This document shows, one piece after another, positions 1 through 5,026 of a stretch of 7,648 nt of DNA. This DNA is from an uncultured Acetobacteraceae bacterium (GTDB lineage: Bacteria > Pseudomonadota > Alphaproteobacteria > Acetobacterales > Acetobacteraceae), in the NCBI GenBank assembly GCA_937874445.1, contig CALNAL010000297.1, forward strand, positions 1 through 7,648, written 5' to 3'. Within the stretch, counting starts at the first letter, position 1; each line of letters starts with the position of its first letter. A program made the position numbers and the translations under genes. Below the pieces are notes generated by a model. The model searched no databases and was not told where the DNA came from. It saw only the letters and a list, made by a program, of their open reading frames with translations.

Positions 1-52
1 CATACGAGATCTGCGCATGTCTCGTGGGCTCGGAGATGTGTATAAGAGACAG
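1..52 (+). other. Illumina Nextera adapter left in the assembly
   Basis: This is synthetic sequence, not genomic. Bases 1-10 match the end of the P7 flow-cell primer (CATACGAGAT). Bases 11-18 (CTGCGCAT) sit where the i7 index lies, 19-33 match the transposase read-2 adapter (GTCTCGTGGGCTCGG), and 34-52 are the 19-bp Tn5 mosaic end AGATGTGTATAAGAGACAG. Genomic sequence begins at 53. The order and lengths are exactly those of a Nextera library end, so chance or a natural Tn5 end is very unlikely. Any reading frame running through these bases is an artefact. Confidence 0.98.
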
Positions 53-548
53 TCGGTGCCCCGCCCGATGGTGCGGAACAGCGGCCCCTTCGGGTTGGCC
101 GCGATCCCGGTCCCCTCGATGTAGGCGTTCAGATAGGCCTTCAGGTTGTGGTGGCAGGGCATGGCGTGCTCCTGCCGCCCTTCTCGTGCAACCGCCCCCA
201 CAACCGGCGGTTCTGCACGCAGGCGTCCTCGACCCTCATCCCCAGCGCCGCGCCGATCCGCGCGAAGGAATAGACCATCAGCCCGATCAGCGCCCGGTCG
301 CGCAGCCCGGCCGGCATGGTGACGTCGATGGCGTCCAGCAGGACGCGGGCCTCCTCCGGCTCCAGGACCGGCGTCTTGCCGCGGCGCACGACATAGGCCG
401 GACCGCGCACCGAGGCGGCCGGGTTGACGGCGATCCCCTGCCCCGTGACCAGCCAGTCGAAGAGGTGCCGCACCGCGGCGAGGCGCTGCTTGGCGGTCGC
501 GGCGGCAACAGCGGCTCCCACATGGTCTCGACAACTCGTTGGAATCAC
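53..548 (-). pseudogene. Tyrosine recombinase/integrase remnant: truncated and frameshifted
   Basis: A site-specific tyrosine recombinase would cut and rejoin DNA through a catalytic tyrosine; this copy cannot, as presented. The minus-strand frame ending at 141 gives the end of the core-binding domain (AKQRLAAVRHLFDWLVTGQ, residues 19-37) and the start of the catalytic domain, with the first catalytic Arg in SFARIGAALGM (R97) and HEKGG near residue 121. It then goes out of frame. In another frame the family sequence continues from 171 down to 53 as EHAMPCHHNLKAYLNAY and then NPKGPLFRTIGRGT, with no stop. Restoring one base, probably an A near 173, rejoins the frames as EKGGKEHAMPC. The first ~18 residues do not look like the family, so the N-terminal domain is missing. 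The HxxR, H/W and Tyr motifs would lie beyond the adapter. The frameshift could be real decay or a contig-end error. Confidence 0.8.
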
Positions 549-587
549 ATCAGATCGTGGGCGCTCAATTTTCGTTCCGAAATCGTT

Positions 588-632
588 CTCAGACAGCCTC
601 TGAGGCTCCGCGCCTGTGTCAGCCGCGGAGCC
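588..632. repeat. Two adjacent small inverted repeats
   Basis: GGCTCCGCG at 604-612 pairs perfectly with CGCGGAGCC at 624-632 across an 11-base loop. Just before it, CTCAGA at 588-593 pairs with TCTGAG at 599-604 across five bases. They lie in the non-coding stretch between the integrase remnant and the permease. Neither is followed by a T-run on either strand, so calling them terminators is not justified. They could be part of a repeated extragenic element. Confidence 0.45.
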
Positions 633-639
633 AAAGAGG

Positions 640-680
640 AAAAAGTCCTTTTTGCTTCTTTTTCCTTCAGGAAAAAGAAG
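640..680 (-). terminator. A/T-rich hairpin pair, possible terminator of the permease mRNA
   Basis: CTTCTTTTTCCT at 655-666 and AGGAAAAAGAAG at 669-680 form a perfect 12-bp inverted repeat with only TC between them. Immediately beside it AAAAAG (640-645) and CTTTTT (648-653) form a second one. Read on the minus strand, the large hairpin comes 42 bases after the permease stop, and the second hairpin ends in TTTTT. The stem is A/U-rich and therefore weaker than a usual intrinsic terminator, and the T-run does not directly follow the main stem. Termination is likely but unproven. An extragenic repeat is the alternative. Confidence 0.45.
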
Positions 681-689
681 GCCTTCCTA

Positions 690-707
690 CCCTTCCCTTC
701 CCTTCCC
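690..707 (-). other. Four-run G-quadruplex motif 3' of the permease
   Basis: The plus strand reads CCCTTCCCTTCCCTTCCC, so the minus strand, which is the permease transcript strand, carries four GGG runs separated by AA each time. This meets the usual four-run G3 criterion with very short loops. It begins 15 bases beyond the permease stop codon and just before the A/T-rich hairpin, so it would lie in the 3' untranslated region of the mRNA. Whether it folds in the cell cannot be told from sequence. Confidence 0.5.
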
Positions 708-721
708 GGCGTGGCGCCGCA

Positions 722-2017
722 TCACAGCAGCACCGCCGGCAGGATCGCGGCCACCCCGGGTACGACCAGGGCGAGCAGCCCCGCCAGGATGAGCGAGCGG
801 CGGAACAGAGCGTTCTGCTGCGTCTCGTCGGCGTACCCCACCACCAGCGTGCCGGCGGCGTGGATGGGGTTCACCACGCTCAGCGTGGCCGGCGCGGCCA
901 CGGCGGCGATGATGAGGGTGAGGTCCTGCGAATGGCCCATGATGGCAAAAAGCATGGGCATCACCAGGCCAATGACGCCGATCGTCGAGGATTCGATGTT
1001 GCACAGGATGGCCGTCAGATAGGCGATCACGAAGATCAGCAGCACCTGGCTGCTGGTCAGCGCCAGCAGGGCGGACTGGATGGCATCCATGGTGCCGACC
1101 TTCTGCATGGTGCCGATGAAGACGAGCAGGCCGCACAGGACGATCACCGCATTCCAGGGCACCTTGCGGAAGAAATACGAACTCTTGCCCGGGAAGATCA
1201 TCAGCAGCAGGAGGGCCAGCGACAGCGAGGTCAACCCGACATCGGCGCCGGCGAAGATCACCAGCCCGACGAAGACCGCGATCGCGAGCCCGGAGCACAG
1301 CGCGTAGGCCGGCTGCAGGGTGGCCCCCGCCTCGTCGCCGCCGGCGCTCGCCCGGATCAGGAGAAAGCCGCGTGTCCCCGCCGCACGAATGCCGGACTCC
1401 GCGTCGGCCTCGTAGAGATGCGCGGCGCTGAACACCACCTGGAAGACCAGGACGACCGCGAAGGCGATGACCATGCCGATCGCCCAGACGGTCCACGGCG
1501 CATACTGCACGTTGGCGATCCGGGCCGCCTCCAGGATCACCGAGCCGCACGGATTGAACGGCGAAAGGGCCGCGACATTGGCGCCGACGATGACGGCCAT
1601 CTCGCTGATGAAGAACAGCGGCGGATGGCGCCGGCTGAGCGCCGCGACGATGGGCACGAGCAGGGTGATCGGGGCGGTGGACAGCGCCCCCACGCTGGAA
1701 ACCGCCGCTCCCAGCGCGAAACCGGCCCAGGGGATCAGCACCGTGCGTTCGCCGATGAGCCCGTACACCTTGTTGACGAACCAGGTGAGCCCGCCACTCT
1801 TCTCCAGATGGGTGAACAGCAGCGAGACGCCGACGAGGAGCGTGAAGATCGAAGCCGGGAAGTAGAGATATGCCTGTTTGACAGTCACGGCCGAGATCAG
1901 CACCATGACAAAAGCCGCGCCGAAGCCCAGCAGCCCGATATTGACGCGTCGCCATATGGCGAAGGCCAGGGCCAGGAACAGAAGGACGAGAGAGGCCACC
2001 TGATAGGTGTTCATCAT
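722..2017 (-). CDS. MatC/SLC13-like carboxylate permease
   Basis: A 431-residue inner-membrane protein of the SLC13/ion-transporter type, most like the MatC dicarboxylate carriers, which take up malonate or other dicarboxylates. Hydrophobic segments run almost end to end. Two halves are split by a hydrophilic loop at about 200-236. The first half has the MatC-style stretch around 50-70 (FPASIFTLLVGVSLLFTH), a small-residue segment at 103-117 and an NPxGS motif at 155-159. The second half has CNIESSTIG at 339-347 and NPIHAAGT at 383-390, probable substrate or ion-site re-entrant motifs. Two ATGs stand in tandem (2017 and 2014); the AGG upstream is better spaced for the second. The gene lies 93 bp after the lyase on the same strand, so co-transcription is likely. 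Substrate is unknown; a substrate of the neighbouring lyase is the natural guess. Confidence 0.85.
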   Translation of the reverse strand: MMNTYQVASLVLLFLALAFAIWRRVNIGLLGFGAAFVMVLISAVTVKQAYLYFPASIFTLLVGVSLLFTHLEKSGGLTWFVNKVYGLIGERTVLIPWAGFALGAAVSSVGALSTAPITLLVPIVAALSRRHPPLFFISEMAVIVGANVAALSPFNPCGSVILEAARIANVQYAPWTVWAIGMVIAFAVVLVFQVVFSAAHLYEADAESGIRAAGTRGFLLIRASAGGDEAGATLQPAYALCSGLAIAVFVGLVIFAGADVGLTSLSLALLLLMIFPGKSSYFFRKVPWNAVIVLCGLLVFIGTMQKVGTMDAIQSALLALTSSQVLLIFVIAYLTAILCNIESSTIGVIGLVMPMLFAIMGHSQDLTLIIAAVAAPATLSVVNPIHAAGTLVVGYADETQQNALFRRSLILAGLLALVVPGVAAILPAVLL

Positions 2018-2110
2018 GCCGCCTGCATGTTTCTCAGTGCGTTGATAGAGACCGGCGCCCCCATGGGGAGAGCCCGGGGGTAGGTCGTGCGCGAAGCCGC
2101 AGGGCCCGAT

Positions 2111-2959
2111 TCAGGGGCCGGCGTAGTGCGTGCCAAGCGCCGTGAAATGGGAGGTCCGGACGAGGTCCTGCCGCTCCGCGAAGCCGGCCAGCAACGGACC
2201 CTCGTCCATGCGCCCCTGCTCCTTGAGGGCGGTGAGCGCGTGCCGCATGCCGAGGATGGCACTCTGCAGCGCCACGTTGGCGTAGAGCGTCATGGCGAAA
2301 CCCATGGCGGCCAGCTCCGCCTGATCGACGATCGGCGTCTTGCCGCCCACGACCATGTTGACCACCTGCGGCGCCGGCAGCCGGGCAATCGCCGCCAGCT
2401 CCTCCTTGCCGCGGGGCGCCTCGACGAAAAGAATGTCCGCTCCGGCCTCGATGTAGCGCTGCGCCCGCTCGAGCGCCGCCTCGAGCCCTTCCACGGCACG
2501 GGCATCGGTGCGTGCCATCACCAGGGTTTCCTCCGACTGGCGGGCATCGACGGCAGCGTGGATCTTGCCGATCATTTCGCCAGCGTCCACCACGCTCTTG
2601 CCGTCGAAATGGCCGCAGCGCTTGGGGCTGACCTGGTCCTCCATCTGGATGGCGTCTGCCCCGGCCCGCTCCAGCACGCGCACGCTGTGGCCCACGTTCA
2701 CCGCGTTGCCGAAGCCGGTGTCGGCATCGACGATCAGTGGCAGCGTCGTGACCTCGCGGATGGCGGAGGTCACGCCGGCGAGCTGGGTGAGGTCGATGAA
2801 GGCGAGATCGGGCAGGCCCAGCCCCATGTTGGTCACGCCGGCGCCGGTGACATAGATCGCCTCGAACCCGAGCGTCTCGATGAGGCGGGCGGCCAGGGCA
2901 TTGGGCGCCCCGGGCACCAGGACCGCACGCTTCTCCGCCAGCAGGGATTTCAGGGACAT
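2111..2959 (-). CDS. Isocitrate lyase/PEP mutase superfamily C-C lyase
   Basis: A 282-residue TIM-barrel enzyme of the family that includes methylisocitrate lyase (PrpB), 2,3-dimethylmalate lyase and PEP mutase. Visible motifs are the Mg-binding DADTGFG (78-84), MEDQ (106-109), the mobile catalytic loop KRCGH (113-117) with its Cys, and MARTD (148-152). The intact Cys loop argues for a lyase cleaving a 2-hydroxy-carboxylate to pyruvate, glyoxylate or oxaloacetate plus another acid, rather than for a mutase. Later, NMVVGGKTP (201-209) resembles the NMVEGGKTP of dimethylmalate-lyase-like members more than the NITEFG of PrpB, and has Val where Glu is usual. Length is normal for the short members. 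The start at 2959 was chosen over an in-frame ATG at 3025 for its GAGGA at 2966-2970. First gene of a pair with the permease, divergent from the LysR gene. Exact substrate not determinable. Confidence 0.88.
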   Translation of the reverse strand: MSLKSLLAEKRAVLVPGAPNALAARLIETLGFEAIYVTGAGVTNMGLGLPDLAFIDLTQLAGVTSAIREVTTLPLIVDADTGFGNAVNVGHSVRVLERAGADAIQMEDQVSPKRCGHFDGKSVVDAGEMIGKIHAAVDARQSEETLVMARTDARAVEGLEAALERAQRYIEAGADILFVEAPRGKEELAAIARLPAPQVVNMVVGGKTPIVDQAELAAMGFAMTLYANVALQSAILGMRHALTALKEQGRMDEGPLLAGFAERQDLVRTSHFTALGTHYAGP

Positions 2960-2965
2960 TCTGTT

Positions 2966-2970
2966 TCCTC
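2966..2970 (-). promoter_or_regulatory. Shine-Dalgarno site fixing the lyase start
   Basis: The minus strand reads GAGGA here, followed by six bases (AACAGA) and the ATG at 2959. The alternative ATG at 3025 would put the extra N-terminal residues over the promoter region and has no comparable ribosome site, so 2959 is preferred. Confidence 0.75.
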
Positions 2971-2995
2971 GTTGTTCGTTTTTGATCGTCCCGCT

Positions 2996-3025
2996 ATTGG
3001 GCGTGGACAGCTGGTCAGATGTCAA
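2996..3025 (-). promoter_or_regulatory. Lyase-permease promoter (perfect -35, poor -10)
   Basis: The minus strand carries a consensus TTGACA at 3025-3020. At 17-19 bases further on there is only GCCCAA, CCCAAT or CCAATA, poor matches to TATAAT. A good -35 with a weak -10 is typical of a promoter that needs an activator. With transcription starting near 2985-2993, the inverted repeat at 3047-3063 would be centred about 62-70 bases upstream, where LysR-type activators usually bind. Confidence 0.5.
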
Positions 3026-3032
3026 ATATATA
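3004..3032 (+). promoter_or_regulatory. Sigma-70-type promoter of the LysR gene
   Basis: TGGACA at 3004-3009 and TATATA at 3027-3032 are separated by 17 bases, each one mismatch from consensus. Transcription would start near 3039, leaving a leader of about 26 bases before the LysR ATG. The element overlaps the -35 of the opposite promoter, so the two RNA polymerases would compete. Confidence 0.55.
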
Positions 3033-3046
3033 TATTAGCGGATATA

Positions 3047-3063
3047 CATATACTGGATATATG
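3047..3063. promoter_or_regulatory. Probable LysR-type regulator binding site
   Basis: CATATA (3047-3052) and TATATG (3058-3063) form a perfect inverted repeat around five bases, giving CAT-N11-ATG, which contains the T-N11-A core of LysR boxes. It abuts the start codon of the LysR gene at 3065 and lies upstream of the lyase promoter, which suits autorepression plus activation of the divergent pair. A direct repeat GGATATA at 3040 and 3055 may mark a second half-site. The surrounding 3022-3063 is strongly AT-rich against a GC-rich background. Confidence 0.55.
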
Positions 3064-3064
3064 G

Positions 3065-3973
3065 ATGGATCGACGCCATCTCCGCTGCCTGATCGCCCTC
3101 GACGAGGAAGGCAGCATCACCCGGGCGGCCGAGCGCCTCGGCATCGCCCAGCCTCCGCTTTCGATGCAGATCAAGGGGCTCGAGCGGGAAATCGGCGTGC
3201 CGCTCTTCGCGCGCCAGCCACGCGGCGTTGTCCCCACGCCGGCCGGGCGCGTGCTCATCGCGCGGGCACGCGAGATCGAGCAGGCCTTCCAGCGCGCCCA
3301 GGACGAGGCCCGCCGCATCGGCGAGGGCCGGGCGGGACGGCTGCGCGTCGGATTCACGGAAAGCGGTATTTTCAACCCGGTCGTCATCCGGGTCATCCTG
3401 GAGTACCGGGCGGCCTATCCCGGCGTCGATCTCGCGCTGGAGGAGCATCTCTCCACCGAAATGATCGCGAAGCTCGCGCGCGACGAGCTGGACCTCGGCT
3501 TCGTGCGCCCTCCCCTCCCCCCGGAAGAAGGATGGACCGCCTATCCGGTCGCGCGCGAGGCGATGGTCGTGGCCCTGCCCCTGTCACATCGTTTCGCCTC
3601 CAGGACGTCGTTGCACCTGGAGGAGTTGGCCGACGAGACCTTCGTGTTTTTCCACCGCCGGGTCCGCCCGGGCCTGACGGACCGCATCATCTCGGCCTGC
3701 GAGAGGGCCGGCTTCGCGCCGCGCACGGGGCAGGTGGTGCCCAAGATCACCTCGGCGCTGCGGATGGTCGCCGTCGGCGCGGGCATCACCATCGTTCCCG
3801 CCTCCCTGGTGGGATTCGGGGCCGGCGGGGTGGCGTTCGTGGCGCTCGGGGGAAGCGGGCTTTCGGCCGAGATCGTCCTGCTGGGCCGCGAGAATCACCC
3901 CTCCGCGGCAGCGCAAAATTTCATCCGGCAGATCGCCCCCGCCAGGCCAGGCGGCTCCCCCGACCGCAGCTAG
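3065..3973 (+). CDS. LysR-type transcriptional regulator
   Basis: A 302-residue regulator, normal length for the family. Residues 1-60 form the winged helix-turn-helix, with the recognition region SITRAAERLGIAQPPLSMQI at 17-36 and then LEREIGVPLFAR. The linker helix runs to about 88, and the periplasmic-binding-protein-like effector domain begins at LRVGFTESG (93-101) and ends with the family pattern VAVGAGITIVPASL (235-248). The effector pocket and its ligand cannot be named. ATG at 3065 was chosen because the LysR N-terminus MDRRHLRCLIAL starts there; an upstream GGA at 3055-3057 gives a weak ribosome site. The gene is divergent from the lyase-permease pair, which it probably activates in response to their substrate or product, and is likely to repress itself through the site overlapping its leader. 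Its stop is 3 bp from the end of the convergent dehydrogenase gene. Confidence 0.93.
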   Translation: MDRRHLRCLIALDEEGSITRAAERLGIAQPPLSMQIKGLEREIGVPLFARQPRGVVPTPAGRVLIARAREIEQAFQRAQDEARRIGEGRAGRLRVGFTESGIFNPVVIRVILEYRAAYPGVDLALEEHLSTEMIAKLARDELDLGFVRPPLPPEEGWTAYPVAREAMVVALPLSHRFASRTSLHLEELADETFVFFHRRVRPGLTDRIISACERAGFAPRTGQVVPKITSALRMVAVGAGITIVPASLVGFGAGGVAFVALGGSGLSAEIVLLGRENHPSAAAQNFIRQIAPARPGGSPDRS

Positions 3974-3976
3974 AGT

Positions 3977-4957
3977 CTACCGTCCGGCGCGGACGGTGTT
4001 GAGCAGAGGCCGGCCTGTCGCGAGATTCTTCACATTGGCAACGATCGTGTCGCGCCGGCGCAGCACCATGCCGCTGGTCCAGCCCGACATGTGCGGTGTC
4101 ATGGTGATGTTGTCGAGTTCCTGGAAGGGCCGGTGGCCAGGCAGGGTCTGCGAGAATTGCCCCGCCGGGGGATAGACGTACCACGTGTCGATGACCGCGC
4201 CGGCGATACGACGGGACTTGAGGGCATCGTAGAGCGCCTCCTCGTCGATGACCGGACCGCGGCCGACGTTGATCACCACCGTGGAAGGCCGCATGGCCGC
4301 GAAGGCATCGCGTCCCAGCAGGCCGCGCGTCTGCGGCAGGTCGGGCAGGGAACAGACGATGAAATCGGCCGCGGCACAGAACTCGGCGAGCCGCTCGAGG
4401 GGATAGCTCGCGGCGAGCGGGGCTTCTGGCGGCAGCGGGCTGCGGTTGGCAGCGATGACGCGCATGCCCAGCGCGTCGGCCAGGGCGCCGATGCGCCGGC
4501 CGATGTGGCCGTAGCCGACCAGACCGAGGGTGCGTCCCGCGAGTTCTCCGTGCAGCGAGTCGGGATGCGCCGACCAGTAGACCCATTCGCCCTTGCGCAG
4601 CTCGGCGTCGGCGCGGTTCATCGGCACGACGTGGCGCAGCATGGCGGCGACGACGTATTCGCCGATCGCCACCTCGTGGCCGTAGCAGTTGCACAGCGGC
4701 ACGCCTGCCGGCAGGGCGGCCTGATCGATGCCGTCGATGCCTGCCCCGGGAACCTGGAAGAGCCGCAGCCCGGGCAGCGGCGGCAGCGTGGCATTGTAGC
4801 TGCTGCTGACCATGACCTCGGCGGCGGAGAAGGTGGCCCGCTGGGCCTCGCCCTGCAGCACGTCAGGCAGACGGAAGATTTCGCAGTCGGCCCCAAGGAG
4901 GGGTTCGATTCCTTCGGCATAGAGAGCCGCGTTGGCTCCGTGAAAAACCACTTTCAT
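3977..4957 (-). CDS. D-2-hydroxyacid dehydrogenase family protein
   Basis: A 326-residue cytoplasmic NAD(P)H-dependent dehydrogenase of the D-isomer-specific family, which interconverts 2-keto acids and D-2-hydroxy acids. The nucleotide-binding loop is GYGHIG (148-153), the substrate-binding Arg is R233 in INVGRGPVIDEEAL, and the catalytic His is H289 in MTPHMSGWT. The Glu that normally partners the His is not at its expected place: the matching stretch IDTWYVYPP puts Tyr262 there. The residue at the end of the second beta strand (AANRSPLPP, 169-177) has Asn-Arg-Ser rather than Asp, which favours NADPH. AAGGA about eight bases before ATG 4957 supports the start. It is the third of three minus-strand genes, 69 bp after the transporter. 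A 2-ketoaldonate or glyoxylate/hydroxypyruvate reductase role is plausible but not shown. Confidence 0.87.
   Translation of the reverse strand: MKVVFHGANAALYAEGIEPLLGADCEIFRLPDVLQGEAQRATFSAAEVMVSSSYNATLPPLPGLRLFQVPGAGIDGIDQAALPAGVPLCNCYGHEVAIGEYVVAAMLRHVVPMNRADAELRKGEWVYWSAHPDSLHGELAGRTLGLVGYGHIGRRIGALADALGMRVIAANRSPLPPEAPLAASYPLERLAEFCAAADFIVCSLPDLPQTRGLLGRDAFAAMRPSTVVINVGRGPVIDEEALYDALKSRRIAGAVIDTWYVYPPAGQFSQTLPGHRPFQELDNITMTPHMSGWTSGMVLRRRDTIVANVKNLATGRPLLNTVRAGR
3979..3997. repeat. Hairpin across the convergent gene ends
   Basis: ACCGTCCG (3979-3986) and CGGACGGT (3990-3997) make a perfect 8-bp GC-rich stem with a three-base loop. It begins six bases after the LysR stop and occupies the last codons of the dehydrogenase gene. 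No T-run follows on either strand, so any terminator role is unproven, but it would be present in both transcripts. Confidence 0.45.
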
Positions 4958-4980
4958 GGGGTATTTCCTTGCAAGAAGCT

Positions 4981-5013
4981 CCCCCCCGCGGGCGACGCGC
5001 GCCGCGCGGGAGG
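4981..5013 (-). repeat. GC-rich hairpin between transporter and dehydrogenase
   Basis: CCCGCG-GGC (4985-4993) pairs with GCC-CGCGGG (5001-5010, one bulged G at 5004) around a seven-base loop. It sits in the 69-bp gap between the MFS stop and the dehydrogenase ATG. The minus strand after it reads GGGGAGCTTCTTGC, without a real T-run, so it is more likely an mRNA-stabilising or processing structure than a terminator. Confidence 0.4.
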
Positions 5014-5026
5014 GAAGCCAAGGGAG

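Noticed and set aside
34..52. Tn5 mosaic end as a sign of a natural transposon
   Set aside because: It is preceded by index and flow-cell adapter sequence in library order, so it is a library artefact.
490..523. MWEPLLPPRPP in an alternative minus frame, recalling the start of IS5-type transposases
   Set aside because: The same bases read as the continuing integrase in the right frame (AAATAKQRL), a stop lies just upstream, and nothing transposase-like follows.
539..2083. Plus-strand open frame of 514 codons over the permease
   Set aside because: Low-complexity, highly charged translation antisense to a convincing membrane protein; no domain is seen.
2960..3025. Extension of the lyase to an ATG at 3025
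   Set aside because: It would start inside the promoter's TTGACA and lacks a ribosome site; the ATG at 2959 has GAGGA at good spacing and fits the family N-terminus.
2087..3064. N-terminal extension of the LysR frame
   Set aside because: The added 326 residues are antisense to the lyase and unlike any LysR sequence; the family N-terminus begins at the ATG at 3065.
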